From Castor canadensis (lineage: Eukaryota; Chordata; Mammalia; Rodentia; Castoridae), in assembly GCF_047511655.1 (NCBI RefSeq), contig NC_133390.1, positions 159,895,583 through 159,959,582 on the forward strand: DNA of 64,000 nt, written 5' to 3'. The notes below the pieces were generated by a model. It made no database searches. It was given only the letters and a program-made list of their open reading frames with translations, and was not told the origin of the DNA. Each line of letters begins with the position of its first letter. Within the stretch, counting starts at the first letter, position 1. Below, piece after piece: positions 11,285 through 20,850 of the stretch. The position numbers and the translations under genes were made by a program.

Positions 11285-14200
11285 CTCTGTCTCTCTCTCT
11301 CTCTCCCTCCCTTCCTCCCTCCCTCCTTCTTTCCTTTCCATATCTTTTTTTGGCAGTACTGGGTTTGAACTCAGAACCTAGCACTTGCCAGGCAGGTGCT
11401 CTACACTTGAACTGTACCCCCAACCCTTTTTGCTTTAGTTACCTTCTGAATAAGGTCTTGCTTTATGCATGGGCTGGACTAGACCACAATCCTCCTATCT
11501 GTGCTTCCCTCATAGCTAGAATGATAAGTCCAACTTTTATTGGTTGGGATGGGGTCTCACTAACTTTTTGTACAGAGTGACCTCAAACTATGATCTTCCT
11601 GATCTCTGCCTCCTGAGTAGCTAGGATTACAGGTGTGAGCCATGACACCCAGCTCTTTTCCATACTCTTAGCTGTTTTGTACTTGCCACTAATATATTGC
11701 ATGGGTTGTACTTCTAAAGTTAATATAGTGTCTGCCTGATTCCTGCACTAAGCTCTTTTTACACAAGGCCAATTTTTTGTTCATTTGGACAAGGATATAA
11801 CAAAGCTTTTTTTTTTTTTTTAATGGAGAGCCACATAGATGCCATCTTGGCAGTAAGAATCCATTCCCCCACACCAAGGCACTCATACAGGGTATTTGTG
11901 ACTGAATGAATCAACCCATAAAAGCTTCTTCAGCTTGCTCTCTGCTCTCGCCCCAGGTAGTCAAGTAAGTGGAGCTGGCTTCCTTGCTTAGAAGTGAAAA
12001 TGGCTACTGCCCACGGGGAGAGACTGGTGTTTGTATGTGTAAGCACTTAAAAGATATCAAAGACAGCTGTATTAGCATGGATAAAATCAGCCCTGTAATG
12101 GCCTCAGCCATTAGTTTGGTTTTTTTTTTCAACTTTCTCATATGAGGCACTTCTGAATGGATGCCACTGGTTTTTATAAATCCTTTGGCTATAGCTTGAA
12201 TAAAAATTGCTTATTTTATAAAATTAGATATAGTTTTTTCTTTTATTTAAGGTAACTTAAGTCACCATAGTTTATTTAAAACCAATGAAAGCATAATCTG
12301 AATTTAATACTGTGTTAGAGTTATGTACAAAATAAAGATTATCATTGCTGCTTGCATATCATTAATGTGTAGTCACATACTCTGGTTTTTAGGCCATAGA
12401 TGCCTTCTAGCTTGTCTTGTCAGTATTCTGGATGCCAGTGCCCACTCCTCTTTTTTTTTTTTAAATGACCCAAACATTGTATGCACATATGACCACTTCT
12501 AACTCTTAAGGAAAACATTGACTGACAATTATAACACGAACTATGACAAATTTATCTACCTACTCTACTTCCTGCCATCAGCTGTCACTTTTATATGTTC
12601 AGTGTGAACTGTCTCATTTAGACTTCAAAACAGTGTGAGAAGCTGGGTATATAATCCCATTGTGCAAGATGAGGAAGCAGGCTCAGAGAAGTTCCATTAT
12701 TTTGTCCATGACCACAGAACTAGACTGGATGCAAGGCTGAATTTTGGATTCTAAAGCCTATGGTGGGTTCCCATATATGATTAGCACTCTAGATGAACAT
12801 CTCCAGTTCTCTAAAATGACCTCAGAAGACATGACTCCCAGGGCTTTTCACCTTCCTGGTCATCAGTCACTGTGAAGTGATAATCTTGGTGTTAACACCA
12901 CTTTCTACTACAAGTGGCAACAAAATGGTCTGCTTCTAGCTAGTTCTAGTCTGAGTCAGATAACCATTTGGGTTTTGAAAAAATTAAGAAATTTCTTTTT
13001 ATTCTAGCAAAAAAAAACCAGAATGAAATAGAGACTTAGCTATCCTACCTTGATATTTTGAATTTCTCAAGGTGACCTGCCTGAACTCAACTTATTTAAC
13101 TTTGGTTAAAAAAAAAAAGGATTCACATTTATGACTCGATTTAAAATTTTATAATAGACTTAATGATTAGTGTTGGTACCTTTTTTATATTTGAAGAAAA
13201 ACACCCATTGGTATGCTTTTTATTTTAGATAAGTGCATTTGTTTGCAAAGTATGATCATCCTGTTTCAAAAGTATTTTTAGAAATATCTAGGATTAATCT
13301 GAAATTAAGATGACTCATTTCTCAGTGATGTTAGAAAATATTTACTTGAATTCACCTTAGTGAATAAGCCAAATCATTACTAAGTTTTCTAAAGAAGGCA
13401 TAAAATTAATCTGAAAAGAATCAGAATAAATTATTATTTGAAAACGCAACACTTTTAAAATATCTTTTCTGATTTTTTTTTTTTTAATATCAAGTCTGAA
13501 ATTACAGGATCAAAAATAGATTAATGGAGGGAAGGGAGAGTCTGATTGCCAAGGGGCAGCATCAGGATATCTTATGGGGTAACTGACCTATTCCAAAGCC
13601 TAATTATGGTGATGGCTGTACAAATCCATGTGGGCCTTCACACTCAGAATTGAGTTCCAGAAGAAAACACTGTAAACATATACATCCTTTGATGGCCTTG
13701 GAACTATGTACATTTGTCCAAATGAATTGATCACTTTAAATGGGTAAATTTAATTGTGTGCAAGTTATACCTTAATAAAGTTTTGGTTTTTTTTAAGTCA
13801 GCTGAGCCTGTGCCCTGAGTCCTGGAGCCTGCAGGGGGGACAGCTTTAGAAATACCTGCAAGTATCCCACAGGGTAGTCATGAAAATTAAGTATCAAGGA
13901 CATTTTCAGTCCCTGTCAAGACGAAAGAAGGTCTTGGTAGGGTAAAAGAATGAAATTGAGATATCCCCCCTTGAACCAAATCTTGCTCAGTATTTATCAC
14001 TGCAGGATTCAGCTCATGTTGTGTCCTCATCTGTACAATGGGGATTCTAACTTCCTATCCTACCTGCCAAGTTTGTAGTAAAGATTAAATTGACAAGTTC
14101 TTTTCAAAGGGCAAATCACTTTTCAAATTAAAAGCCTTATTTTTTAGATCACAGGCTTCTCTTGGACCTGCTTCTAGCTGATTTTACTCTGAGCCCTGTT

Positions 14201-17200
14201 GGAGAGATATGTAGGGAGGGAGAATGCTGGCTGTGAGCCTAGCTTGTTCCAGCCTCTCACTTTTAGTCATTACCAAATGCGGGGAAATCCTCTGTCTTGT
14301 TCTTACCATTCACTGTGCATCCTGTGGATCCTAACTCTGTGCCAGGCCCTGGGTGACATGCTTTGTGACATATTGATAATTAGGATTCATTCTCTACTCT
14401 TTAGATGACTATGATGTAGGCACAGTGTAAAGAAGGCCATAGGGCGGCCTGGTTACAGTGCTAGGGGAACAGAGGTTGGTGCAGTTCATTTCAGTCTGGG
14501 CCTTTATAAGAGGCATATCACAGGACCTTGGGAGCCAGCAGCATTCAGAGGTCTGGTATGCTAGCCACCTCCTTTGTAGGATGAGCCTCTTCTCTTCAGC
14601 ACAATCACATAAATTATCAAGCAGTTATTTGGTGCCAGGCACTGTGCAGAAGAACCAAAGATAGATTTTCCTTGAACCTGTGGTCATCTTCATTCCTCCG
14701 TTCATAAGACATCTATAAGATGTAAGACTGAAGGTATGAAAGTCACGGCTTTGAGTTCTTCCTCTTTCAGATGAGATCAGCAATAAATGGCCTGTTACCT
14801 TACTGAAATTGAGGCCACAGTTGAAGTTATCCTGGGTGTGGGGAAGCACAGAGGAGTACCTGTTCCACTCTTGGTCAGGAAAGATAGCCCAAACTAAAGA
14901 GGTGATGTCTGAGCTGAGCCTGAGTTACTAATGGAAATTGGCTAAGTGCAGGAGGAGGAATGGTGTTTAAAGCAGAGGGAAAATCATGTATGCACAGAGG
15001 AGACAGTTGAGCATGTTTGGGTAGCTGCTCAATGTGACTAGAAAGAAGGGACTGCACAGAGAGTAGTACAACTTAGTAAGGAAGGGGAACAGAAAGAGGC
15101 TTTTGTTCATTCAGCCCAGCAGGCTCACCACTACCTCTGGGGACAGACCCATGGATATTTAGGCCCTCTAGAGAGAAAGAGGCATCTCTGCTGTGCTTCC
15201 CAGACCCCAACCCAGAGTTCAGCTGTGCTCCAGGGAATCTGCCTGTGGACAGGCTGGGCACAGGCTTTCCCACTGCCCTTTATCCACCGAGATCTCACAG
15301 CCCCTCTCATTAGTTACTGATCTTGCGTTCTGTTGTGGCTGTGCCCCCCATAGAGCCAAGTTGTGTTGTCCCTGACCCTCGCCACTCTGCCTCTGCTGTC
15401 ATTGCTACTACTTCAATAGAATGGTTCCAAACAGACCTCTGAGAATGAGCCTGAGCCTCACCCCTCCTACTAACAGAAGGGCCATGGAGAAGCAAGTGGG
15501 AGGAGTGTTGTCCCTGGAGTCAGCTACAGGGAATGCCTGTTTTCTTTGTCAGATAAAGTCCCTTGCAGCTCAGAGTCCTTCTGTGGTGGTCTGCAAGCCA
15601 GGTGTGTGGTCTGAGGGTAGACCAAAGAGCTGCTTTTGCACTATGCCTGTGAGGCAGGCCTGTAGGATAGTAGATGGCAGTCTGGGAAAACCTATTCTTT
15701 CCTTCTGGATAATTTTGATTCAGTCATTTAACTCCTCTCAGTGTCGGTGTCCCTAAAGTACAGATTCTGGTTTCTCTTCCTAGAGCATGGTGAGGATCCA
15801 GGTGAATACTCTGTGGAACTTCTTTGAGAACAATAAGGTTTAAGAAGGAGTAGTGGGTTTGCTGCTATTCTTAGGAATTGGGAATCAGGACAATCTGGAA
15901 TGGGCTTTCAGGTGTGGAGAAAATTGCTGTTCTGTCCTCCTGTCTGTGTTTGTATTAAACAATTCATAAGAACATCAAAATAAGGGACCAATAAAATATC
16001 TAGGATATATAAAGAATTTCTACAACTCAGCAACAAAACCCAATTTAACAGGTAGGCAAAGAGTAGTAGAACACTTGCTTAGTATATGCAAAGTCCTGGG
16101 TTTGATTCCCCGCACTAAAGGAAAAAAAAAAAAAAAGGTAGCCAGAGGACTTATAGACATTTGACCAAAGAGAAAATATGCTCACTGGGCACTGGTGGCT
16201 CACACCTGTAATCCTAGCTACTCAGGAGGCAGAGATCAGGAGGAATGTGGTTCAAAGCCAGCCCAGGCAAATAGTTTGCAAGACCCTATCTCGAAAATAA
16301 CCCAGTACAAAAAAGGACTGGTGGAGTGGCTCAAGGTGTAGGCTCTGAGTTTAAACCCCAGTACCACAAAAAAAAAAAATTAATAAATAAAAAATATGTA
16401 TATATATGCTCAGCAACACTAATCACGAAGGAAACACAAATCACAACTACAATGAGGTACCACCTCACACTTACTAAAGTGCTTTTTTTTTGGCAGTACT
16501 GGGGCTTGAACTCAGGGCTTCATGCTTGCTAGGCAGGTACTCTACCACTTAAGCCACTCCATCAGCTCTTTTTTTGTATTGAGTATTTTTGAGATAGGGT
16601 CTCAAGAACTATTTGCTCCCGCTGACTTTGAACTGCGATCCTCCTGATCTCTGCCTCCTGAGTAGCTAGGATTACAGGCATGAGCTAGCAGCGCCCAACT
16701 AGAGTGCTATTTTTAAAAACAACAGGTGTTGATTGGGATATAGAGTAATTGGAACCCTTGTGGGGATGTAAAGGGATACCACTGCTGTGGAAGACAGTGT
16801 GGCTGTTCCTCAAAAATTAAACAGAATTACCATACGACCCAGCAATTTCACTTCTGGGTCTGTACTCAAAAGAACTGAAAGTGCAGTCCTGTTCATGACA
16901 GCTTTATTCACAGTACAGAAAAGGTAGGAACAACCCAAATGGCCGTGAGTGGATGAATGTAAATAAGCAAAATGTGGGATATATATACACACAATGGGAT
17001 AGCATCTCAAAAGATAGTTTTTTCTTTTGAGGCAGGGGCTCACTTTGTTGCCCAGTCTGGGCTCCAATGCTTGATCTTCCTCCCTTCTCCCGAATGCTGG
17101 AATTACCAATGTGTGCCACCATGCCCCACTACTACTCAGTTTTGAAAAGGAAAGAAATTCCCATATGTGCTCCAGTGTCAATGAACCTTGAAGATATTAT

Positions 17201-18157
17201 GCAAAGTGAAATAAGCCAGTCACAAAAGGACAAATAGTGTATGATTCCTCTTATATGAGGTACCTAACATAGTCAAATTTATAGACACAGAAAGTAGGAG
17301 GGTGGTTGCCAGGGGATGGGGGAAGGAAAGAGTGGGGAATTACTGTTTCAGTTGGAGAAGATGAAAGGATTCTGAAGAGGGATGGTGATGATGTTGTACA
17401 ACACTATGAACATACTTCATACCACTCAACTATACACTTAAAATGACTTAAATGGTAAGATTGTATATTTTACCACATTTTAAACAGTGATAAAACATGA
17501 ACATGGAAATGAACACTAAAAAAATGAACATCAAAGACAGTTTTAAGTGTAGTAGGGGTTAGATAGAAGCCTCAAAGTGGCAGTCTCTGGCCCACTTAGA
17601 GAAGCAATTCAGCCTCATTATCAAAGAGCCTAGGACCTTATGGGATGCAAGGATTCATGCCACCCACCAAACCTTTCTTAGTACCAGCTAGTGTAGTTAC
17701 TGCCTGTTCTGCCCAGGTGTCCAGAGATCTACCCGCCGCCCCAATGAGGTGGCCCTACTGGTCTCCATGGGGAGTGTGTCCAGCACAGTTATTTTCCATT
17801 CCAGTCCTGTTGCAGTGTCTCAGCTGGGTTTAGACCTTTTTCGGTTATGGGGGAGACACAGCAGGTGTCCTGGGCCTATGCCAGCAGTAGCTGATCTACC
17901 ACCCCAGATTGCTGAACATCAGGAGGAAATTTCCACAGCTTCCGTGGCCCCTCTGTTCTCAGGTGTCACTTACCCTCTGTTCTCTGCAGGTTTTCTTTTC
18001 CTCTGCCTGCAGCATTGCTGTGGATGCCACCTTGAAGAAGAAAGCTGAAAAGTTCCAAGCCCACCTCACCAAGAAGTTCCAGTGGGACTTTGCCTCAGAG
18101 CCTGAGGACTGTGCCCCAGTGGTGGTAGAGCTCCCTGAGGGTGTTGAGACTGGCTAA
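3795..18157 (+). CDS. AAR2: AAR2 splicing factor (U5 snRNP assembly), 3 coding exons
   Basis: The joined exons 3795-4551, 7528-7757 and 17990-18157 give 384 codons plus TAA, the length I recall for human AAR2, and the sequence matches it from MDPELAK near the start to VVVELPEG at the end. AAR2 binds PRPF8 (Prp8), chiefly its RNase H-like domain, during U5 snRNP assembly. In yeast it holds Prp8 in a precursor particle and is later exchanged for the helicase Brr2. The N-terminal half is the beta-rich Aar2 N domain (it contains [11 protein letters not shown] near residue 30). The C-terminal half, from about residue 200, is the helical repeat-like Aar2 C domain ([21 protein letters not shown] near 254). 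The frame is intact, with no stop, frameshift or missing exon. The first ATG has G at +4; ATGs at codons 4 and 6 are less favoured. No signal peptide or membrane segment is seen, which fits a nuclear/cytoplasmic protein. The promoter looks constitutive. Confidence 0.97.
4700..4825. mobile_element. MER5-type hAT DNA transposon remnant
   Basis: The motif 'cccaggtgagcctgtacagataatcctgtg' followed by 'tttgggaaccactaac' matches the end of non-autonomous MER5/Charlie elements ('...tttgggaaccactg'). It is old, diverged and non-coding. Confidence 0.55.
4959..5117 (-). repeat. B1-type SINE (minus) with target duplication
   Basis: After a T-run, the sequence reads 'gagatatggtcttacaaactatttgcctgggctggcttcaa' and 'gctaggattacaggcatgagcc', an antisense 7SL-like B1 body. 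Perfect 11-base duplications, CTCCTGAGTTT at 4948-4958 and 5118-5128, bracket it, showing retroposition. Confidence 0.8.
5165..5715 (-). mobile_element. L1M LINE relic, antisense
   Basis: Phrases such as 'taatgaacatctttgcatgaa' and 'gggttggaattgttggattagattgtgcatgttgcc' match the reverse-oriented 3' region of old L1M/L1ME elements. No reading frame survives. Confidence 0.55.
6003..6065 (+). repeat. ID-type SINE fragment
   Basis: GGGGCTGGGGAATAGCTCAAG, then a damaged right half (GGCCCTGGATTCACCTGG) and a poly(A) run. It is shorter than a full ID, with an internal loss. Confidence 0.6.
6640..6880 (-). repeat. MIR SINE (minus)
   Basis: It carries 'gccaggtattattctaaatgc', 'aacttgcccaaggtcacacagct' and 'ctgagtggtagagctaaaatttgaa', the antisense MIR in the expected order. 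Confidence 0.8.
7140..7310. mobile_element. MER5/MER58-type hAT remnant
   Basis: 'tgtatcacctggggagctta' with 'ctcctagtaattctgatgggcag' further on has the palindromic layout of short hAT-Charlie elements. It is non-coding. Confidence 0.5.
7528..7757 (+). CDS. AAR2: AAR2 coding exon 3 (codons 253-329)
   Basis: The acceptor CTTGCAG|GTGAAC at 7527/7528 completes the split glycine codon (G+GT) and continues ELQFAF. The donor CTTGCAG|GTGAGC lies at 7757/7758, leaving phase 0. The 230-base exon encodes the core helices of the C-terminal domain, including [20 protein letters not shown]. Both junctions are consensus and give no frameshift. Confidence 0.97.
7831..8030 (-). repeat. B1-dID dimer SINE (minus)
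   Basis: The ID half (GCAGTACTGAGGCTTGAACTC) is followed by the antisense B1 half ('tcaagataggatcttgagaactatttg' to 'gattataggcatgagccacc'). The centre of the ID half is shortened. Confidence 0.85.
8222..8602 (-). mobile_element. MaLR-type solo LTR (minus)
   Basis: Read on the minus strand it opens TGCACTGGTTTGGATATGG, then 'aagtgttcatgtgttggaagc', and later 'gccctcaccagacaccaa' and 'gatcttggactttcagtctcc'. These are hallmarks of MST/MLT1-like LTRs. No internal retroviral sequence flanks it. The right-hand boundary at about 8222 is approximate. Confidence 0.7.
9085..9300 (-). repeat. MIR SINE (minus)
   Basis: 'aaatgcctattgggtatcaggcacc', 'ttaatctcagtagaaccctg', 'cccattttacaaatgaaaaaac' and 'gcttaagctcaagcagccagtaaatgg' follow the antisense MIR order. 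Confidence 0.75.
9548..9764 (+). repeat. B1-dID dimer SINE
   Basis: A B1 half (GCCAGGCACTGGTGGGTCAT to 'gagaccccatctctaaaata') is joined to an ID half ('tggactggaggtgtggctta' to 'attcaaacaccagtccc'). An aagaatt-like duplication lies on both sides. Confidence 0.85.
10167..10260 (+). repeat. ID SINE with target duplication
   Basis: A full ID body (GAGCTGGGGGCATGGCTTAA to CCCCAGTACTG) and an A-rich tail. The duplications at 10152-10166 and 10261-10275 differ at one base (AAATTTGATGTC against AAATTTCATGTC). Confidence 0.85.
10876..11002 (-). repeat. B1/7SL-like SINE monomer (minus)
   Basis: A T-run, then 'gagacaggctctcactacattacccag', 'tgatcctcctaccttagcatc' and 'agctgggactgtagggaca', an antisense 7SL-derived monomer without the ID half. 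Confidence 0.75.
11238..11335. repeat. (TC)n microsatellite with TCCC-rich continuation
   Basis: About 21 uninterrupted TC units lie at 11238-11280, followed by GTGTCTCTG, further TC units and a CCTCCCTTCC-type pyrimidine tract. It adjoins the antisense B1-dID element at 11345. It is likely to vary in length between individuals. Confidence 0.95.
11345..11654 (-). repeat. B1-dID dimer SINE with internal expansion (minus)
   Basis: The ID half (GGCAGTACTGGGTTTGAACTC) is followed by a B1 half that appears nearly twice ('gctggactagaccacaatcctcc' and 'ctatgatcttcctgatctctgcc'), ending 'aggattacaggtgtgagccatg'. It is longer than the usual dimer. Confidence 0.8.
12455..12515 (+). mobile_element. Fragment of the rodent L1 3' end
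   Basis: After a T-run, AATGACCCAAACATTGTATG and CACATATGA repeat, with one change, the terminal sequence of the young L1 at 45375-45805. This ties the two to one L1 family. Confidence 0.6.
12590..12760 (-). repeat. MIR SINE (minus)
   Basis: 'tgagaagctgggtatataatccc', 'gatgaggaagcaggctcagagaag' and 'gaccacagaactagactgg' match the antisense MIR core. Confidence 0.7.
13490..13795 (+). mobile_element. L1M LINE 3' end
   Basis: 'attatggtgatggctgtacaa', 'gtaaatttaattgtgtgcaagttatacctt' and AATAAAG, then a T-rich run, match the 3' UTR end of old L1M families on the plus strand. Confidence 0.7.
14000..14420. repeat. MIR remnants
   Basis: A plus-strand piece ('gtgtcctcatctgtacaatgg', 'gtagtaaagattaaattgac') at about 14000-14110 is followed at about 14270-14420 by a minus-like piece ('ctctgtgccaggccctgggtgac'). 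The boundaries are approximate. Confidence 0.45.
16061..16136 (+). repeat. ID SINE in L1M
   Basis: A 5'-shortened ID (GTAGTAGAACACTTGCTTAG to GATTCCCCGCAC) with a long A tail. It lies inside the L1M relic and is therefore younger than it. Confidence 0.8.
16184..16403 (+). repeat. B1-dID dimer SINE (well-preserved copy)
   Basis: The B1 half runs from TGGGCACTGGTGGCTCACAC to 'gaccctatctcgaaaataac', and the ID half from GGACTGGTGGAGTGGCTCAA to 'aaaccccagtaccac', with an A-rich tail. The duplication ATATGCTCA flanks it on both sides. This copy shows the lineage-specific dimer most clearly. Confidence 0.9.
16483..16699 (-). repeat. B1-dID dimer SINE (minus)
   Basis: It runs from GGCAGTACTGGGGCTTGAAC, through 'gagatagggtctcaagaactatttg', to 'ctaggattacaggcatgagc'. 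An AGAGTGCT-like duplication (taaagtgct and agagtgct) flanks it. Confidence 0.9.
17019..17129 (-). repeat. B1 monomer SINE (minus)
   Basis: 'tgaggcaggggctcactttgttgcccag' to 'tgctggaattaccaatgtgtgccacc', inserted in the L1M 3' part. Confidence 0.8.
17990..18157 (+). CDS. AAR2: AAR2 coding exon 4 (codons 330-384 and stop)
   Basis: The acceptor TCTCTGCAG|GTTTTC at 17989/17990 continues in phase 0 as [20 protein letters not shown]. The frame closes with TAA at 18155-18157 after GVETG. The charged [16 protein letters not shown] segment and the acidic [14 protein letters not shown] tail match mammalian AAR2. This is the last exon and it carries the 3' UTR. Confidence 0.97.
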   Translation, partial: VFFSSACSIAVDATLKKKAEKFQAHLTKKFQWDFASEPEDCAPVVVELPEGVETG

Positions 18158-19310
18158 CTTCTGGAAATTCTCTAGCCATGAGAGGCCCCTTTCCACAAGT
18201 CTGCAGCCCCAGTCTCCACTCACTCCATCCTTTTCTGGGACCCTCGAGGACCACAATCCTGCAGTTTCTGCAAAGATGGAACCAGAATTCCCTCTTTCAT
18301 TAGTAAATAAGTTCCTGTATTGCCAAAGAGTCTGTACTTGTCTTAAAAGTGCATTCATGCATTCTCTGTCAGGTCAGCCCTGGTGCTAACCTCACTGAAT
18401 TTCAGACAGAGGCCCTTACAGAAGCTCCAGGTGAGACCTGCTCCACCAGCAGCCTAATTTCTTCTGACGAGAAGAAATTGAATCCTAAGTCCAAGAGAAT
18501 TTGTTGGTTTTTCCATAGAATGATTAGGAAAAACAAGCCCTGAACTGCCCCAGAGTCTGAGACATTAGTTGGTGTTTTTGTTTTGAGTTAAACGTAGGGC
18601 CATTGTGGGCCAAAACAGAATTTCTGTCTGCCCTGGTGGAACAGGAGTCCATGTCAGAAAATGGGCCAGTGGGCCCTTGGGAGCCCAGACTGGGAGGGGT
18701 AATGAGGACAAGTGGGTTGAGACTGACAAGTGGTCAGCTTTGGCTTTCCTCCTCTAAATTCTGTTCTGACCAGAGGCCCCAGTAAGCAAACTCCCAGAAC
18801 TGATACGTTCCCACCCTTGGGCCTGCTGGTGCTGTTACCCCTCATGTGTTCCACCTGAGGCCTCACACCCAGAAGTAGGACTTGGCAGCTGTGACTATGT
18901 CTGATGACCTGGAGAATTGACAGTAAGAAGAGTTCTTGCCCCAAGCAGGCTTCTTGGGTCTTGTTGGGTTTCTGTGCCTTTTCTTTGAAGCCATGGAGAT
19001 GACGTGGTCAACCTAAATCTTCCCCATCCTGTCCGTCATCAGAGTTCTGACACCTTTGGTTTCCTGGGAGTCCTGAGCACCTGCCCATCATGCCGTGTGG
19101 GCAGAGTTCCATCTCTAGACGGTGCACAGGTCTTCCACCCTGGCCGCAGACTGTGGTACTGTTAAATCCTGGTGCCATCCTCCTGCAAGGCTGGGGCTCA
19201 CAGCAGGTTTCCAGGTGAGAATCCCCTTGGTTAAGACTTCAGCTTCCTCTTGTTTCTTTGTAGATGTTTTTCAGACAACATAATGTTCATTAAAGTCTTT
19301 GAGTGGAGAC
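18158..19310 (+). other. AAR2: AAR2 3' UTR
   Basis: It follows the TAA at 18157 and is free of the SINEs that crowd the introns, as expected of a constrained terminal exon. It reaches an ATTAAA signal at 19289-19294 with a GT-rich segment (cttgtgtgagtctt) about 23 bases downstream. The length is about 1.15 kb. A shorter form is possible, but no earlier signal is as well placed. Confidence 0.65.
19289..19294 (+). terminator. AAR2: AAR2 polyadenylation signal (ATTAAA)
   Basis: ATTAAA is the commonest variant of the mammalian signal. A GT-rich downstream element lies at 19317-19330, and L1 and SINE sequence begins again after about 19560. The cleavage site would be near 19305-19315. Confidence 0.6.
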
Positions 19311-19559
19311 TAATCCCTTGTGTGAGTCTTACACTTAATCTGCCCAGTGCCCATCATAGCCAGGCTTCTGTCCTAGAAGCACATTTTGCAGAGTACCCAG
19401 AAGACCGTGCCCAGTCTCACTCTCTAGACGGGGCAGGCAGCCAGTCTTGCCTCTGTCCCCATAACTTGAAGTTTCACTTTGTGGGAATTTGCTTTTCTTT
19501 TCCTCCTCAAAGCCCACTCATAAGAACTAACTGGGAAGCTTGTTAAAAGTACAGGTTCC

Positions 19560-19830
19560 ATGGAATGAAGTGCGGATGCATGCTACACATGAATGAACCT
19601 TGAAAACAGTATATGAAAGAGGCCACAAGACCATTCCGCTCACGTGAAGTGTCCAGAGTAGGCAAGTCCAGAGAGATGGAAAGCAGATCAGTGGTTTCAG
19701 AGGATGAGTGAGAGATGGGGAGTGACTGAGGTTTCTTAGCTGATGAAACTGTCCTGGGACTATATGGTGGTGTTGACAGTAACAACCTTATTAATACAGT
19801 ATGCTAAACCACTGGTGGTGTATTTTAAAT
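19560..19830 (+). mobile_element. L1M LINE 3' end
   Basis: 'gaatgaaccttgaaaacagtatatgaaag', 'tagaggcaagtcca'-like spacing, 'gactatatggtggtgttgacag' and 'ctaaaccactg' follow the old L1M 3' UTR on the plus strand. The element is heavily diverged. Confidence 0.6.
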
Positions 19831-20002
19831 TAGTGACTGTTGCACTGTGTCAGTTATTTGATCATTTCCTATGTCACCCTTCGGGGATTTGAAGGTAGTG
19901 AGTTGGGCGGGGCCTGGGTCTGAGGCACACTCAGCTTTGAGTGACATTACTGAGCAGTAACAGCATTGTGCATAGTACCAAGAACACCTTTGGTTTTGTT
20001 TT

Positions 20003-20226
20003 TTGCTTTGGTTTTTTGGGTGGTAGTGGGTTTGAACTCAGGGCCTCATGCTGGCTAAGCAGGTGCTCTACTACCTGAGCCATTCCTCCAGCCCTTTTTT
20101 GTGTTGGGAATTTTTTTAGATAGGGTCTCATGAACTATTTGCCCAGGGCTATCTTCAAACCGAGATCCTCCTGACCTCTGCCTTCTTAGTAGCTAGGATT
20201 ACAGGCATGAGCCATTGGCACCTGGC
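20003..20226 (-). repeat. B1-dID dimer SINE (minus)
   Basis: The ID half (GTAGTGGGTTTGAACTCAGG) and the B1 half ('tagatagggtctcatgaactatttg' to 'aggattacaggcatgagccat') are both present. Confidence 0.88.
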
Positions 20227-20349
20227 TCTTAGAGTACTTTTGGGACAAATTTGTCTCCCACTGGCATTGTCAGGGCAACACCTGGAGGTTGGATCAGGTG
20301 ACCTCATTCCCCAGTCCCGCAGTATTCCTGTGTCTACCCAGCCGTCCCC

Positions 20350-20650
20350 AAAACAGGTTAAACAAGAGTAACTGCTATTGACTAAGTGCTCTGTTTAATT
20401 TTCTTAATCCTCACAACAGTGTGTGGTAAATCTACAATTACCCCCATTCCACTTACATGAAAATGGGCTCAGAGATAAATCCTTTTGCTGGAGTCACACT
20501 TGCTCTTGTATGCCCAGGCCAGCCTTTTTCTCCACCTTGCTCTCCAGGTCTAGCTTTGGCTCAGCTTACAGCCAGCTGTGTGACTTTGGGCAAGCTTCTT
20601 GTGTTCTCTGGGCCTCAGAGATTATGGGTTTCTGATAAGATTCTCTAGAC
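20350..20650. repeat. MIR remnants
   Basis: A minus-strand piece ('gactaagtgctctgtttaatt', 'aatcctcacaacagtgtg') is followed by a plus-strand piece ('agctgtgtgactttgggcaagc', 'tctgggcctcagagattatggg'). Confidence 0.6.
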
Positions 20651-20757
20651 TCCCTTGGGTATTTAAAAAAACATAATTCTTACATTGAATTTTTTCAAAC
20701 GGGAAACTGCATTAATGCATAATAGTATGTCTGGGCTAACATAAAATAATAGGTCTC

Positions 20758-20850
20758 AGCTGGGGACATGGCTCAATTGATAGAGCGCCTGCCTAGCAAG
20801 CATGAGGTCCTGAGTTTAAACCCTATACCACCAAAAAAAACCCAAACAAA
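20758..20850 (+). repeat. ID SINE
   Basis: AGCTGGGGACATGGCTCAAT through 'gcctagcaagcatgaggtcctgagtttaaaccc' and an A-rich tail. Confidence 0.88.

Larger units (their letters stand above)
15965..17510 (+). mobile_element. L1M LINE: ORF2 end and 3' UTR, split by four SINEs
   Basis: Plus-strand pieces follow the L1 order: 'aatatctaggatatataaagaatttctacaactcagcaac', 'gctcagcaacactaatcacgaaggaaac', 'tggaacccttgtggggatgta', 'cccagcaatttcacttctggg', 'gaccttgaagatattatgc...aataagcc', and the tail 'caactatacacttaaaatg'. SINEs at 16061-16136, 16184-16403, 16483-16699 and 17019-17129 interrupt it. The ORF2 frame is broken throughout, so the element is inactive. Confidence 0.85.
7758..17989 (+). other. 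AAR2: AAR2 intron 3 (about 10.2 kb)
   Basis: It runs from GTGAGC at 7758 to TCTCTGCAG at 17989 and is the largest intron of the gene. It is packed with SINEs, an MaLR LTR, L1M tails, MIRs and a TC microsatellite. Stretches not listed separately (about 8700-9080, 11660-12450, 12760-13490, 15080-15960 and 17520-17980) show no exon or RNA gene that I can support. Confidence 0.8.
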
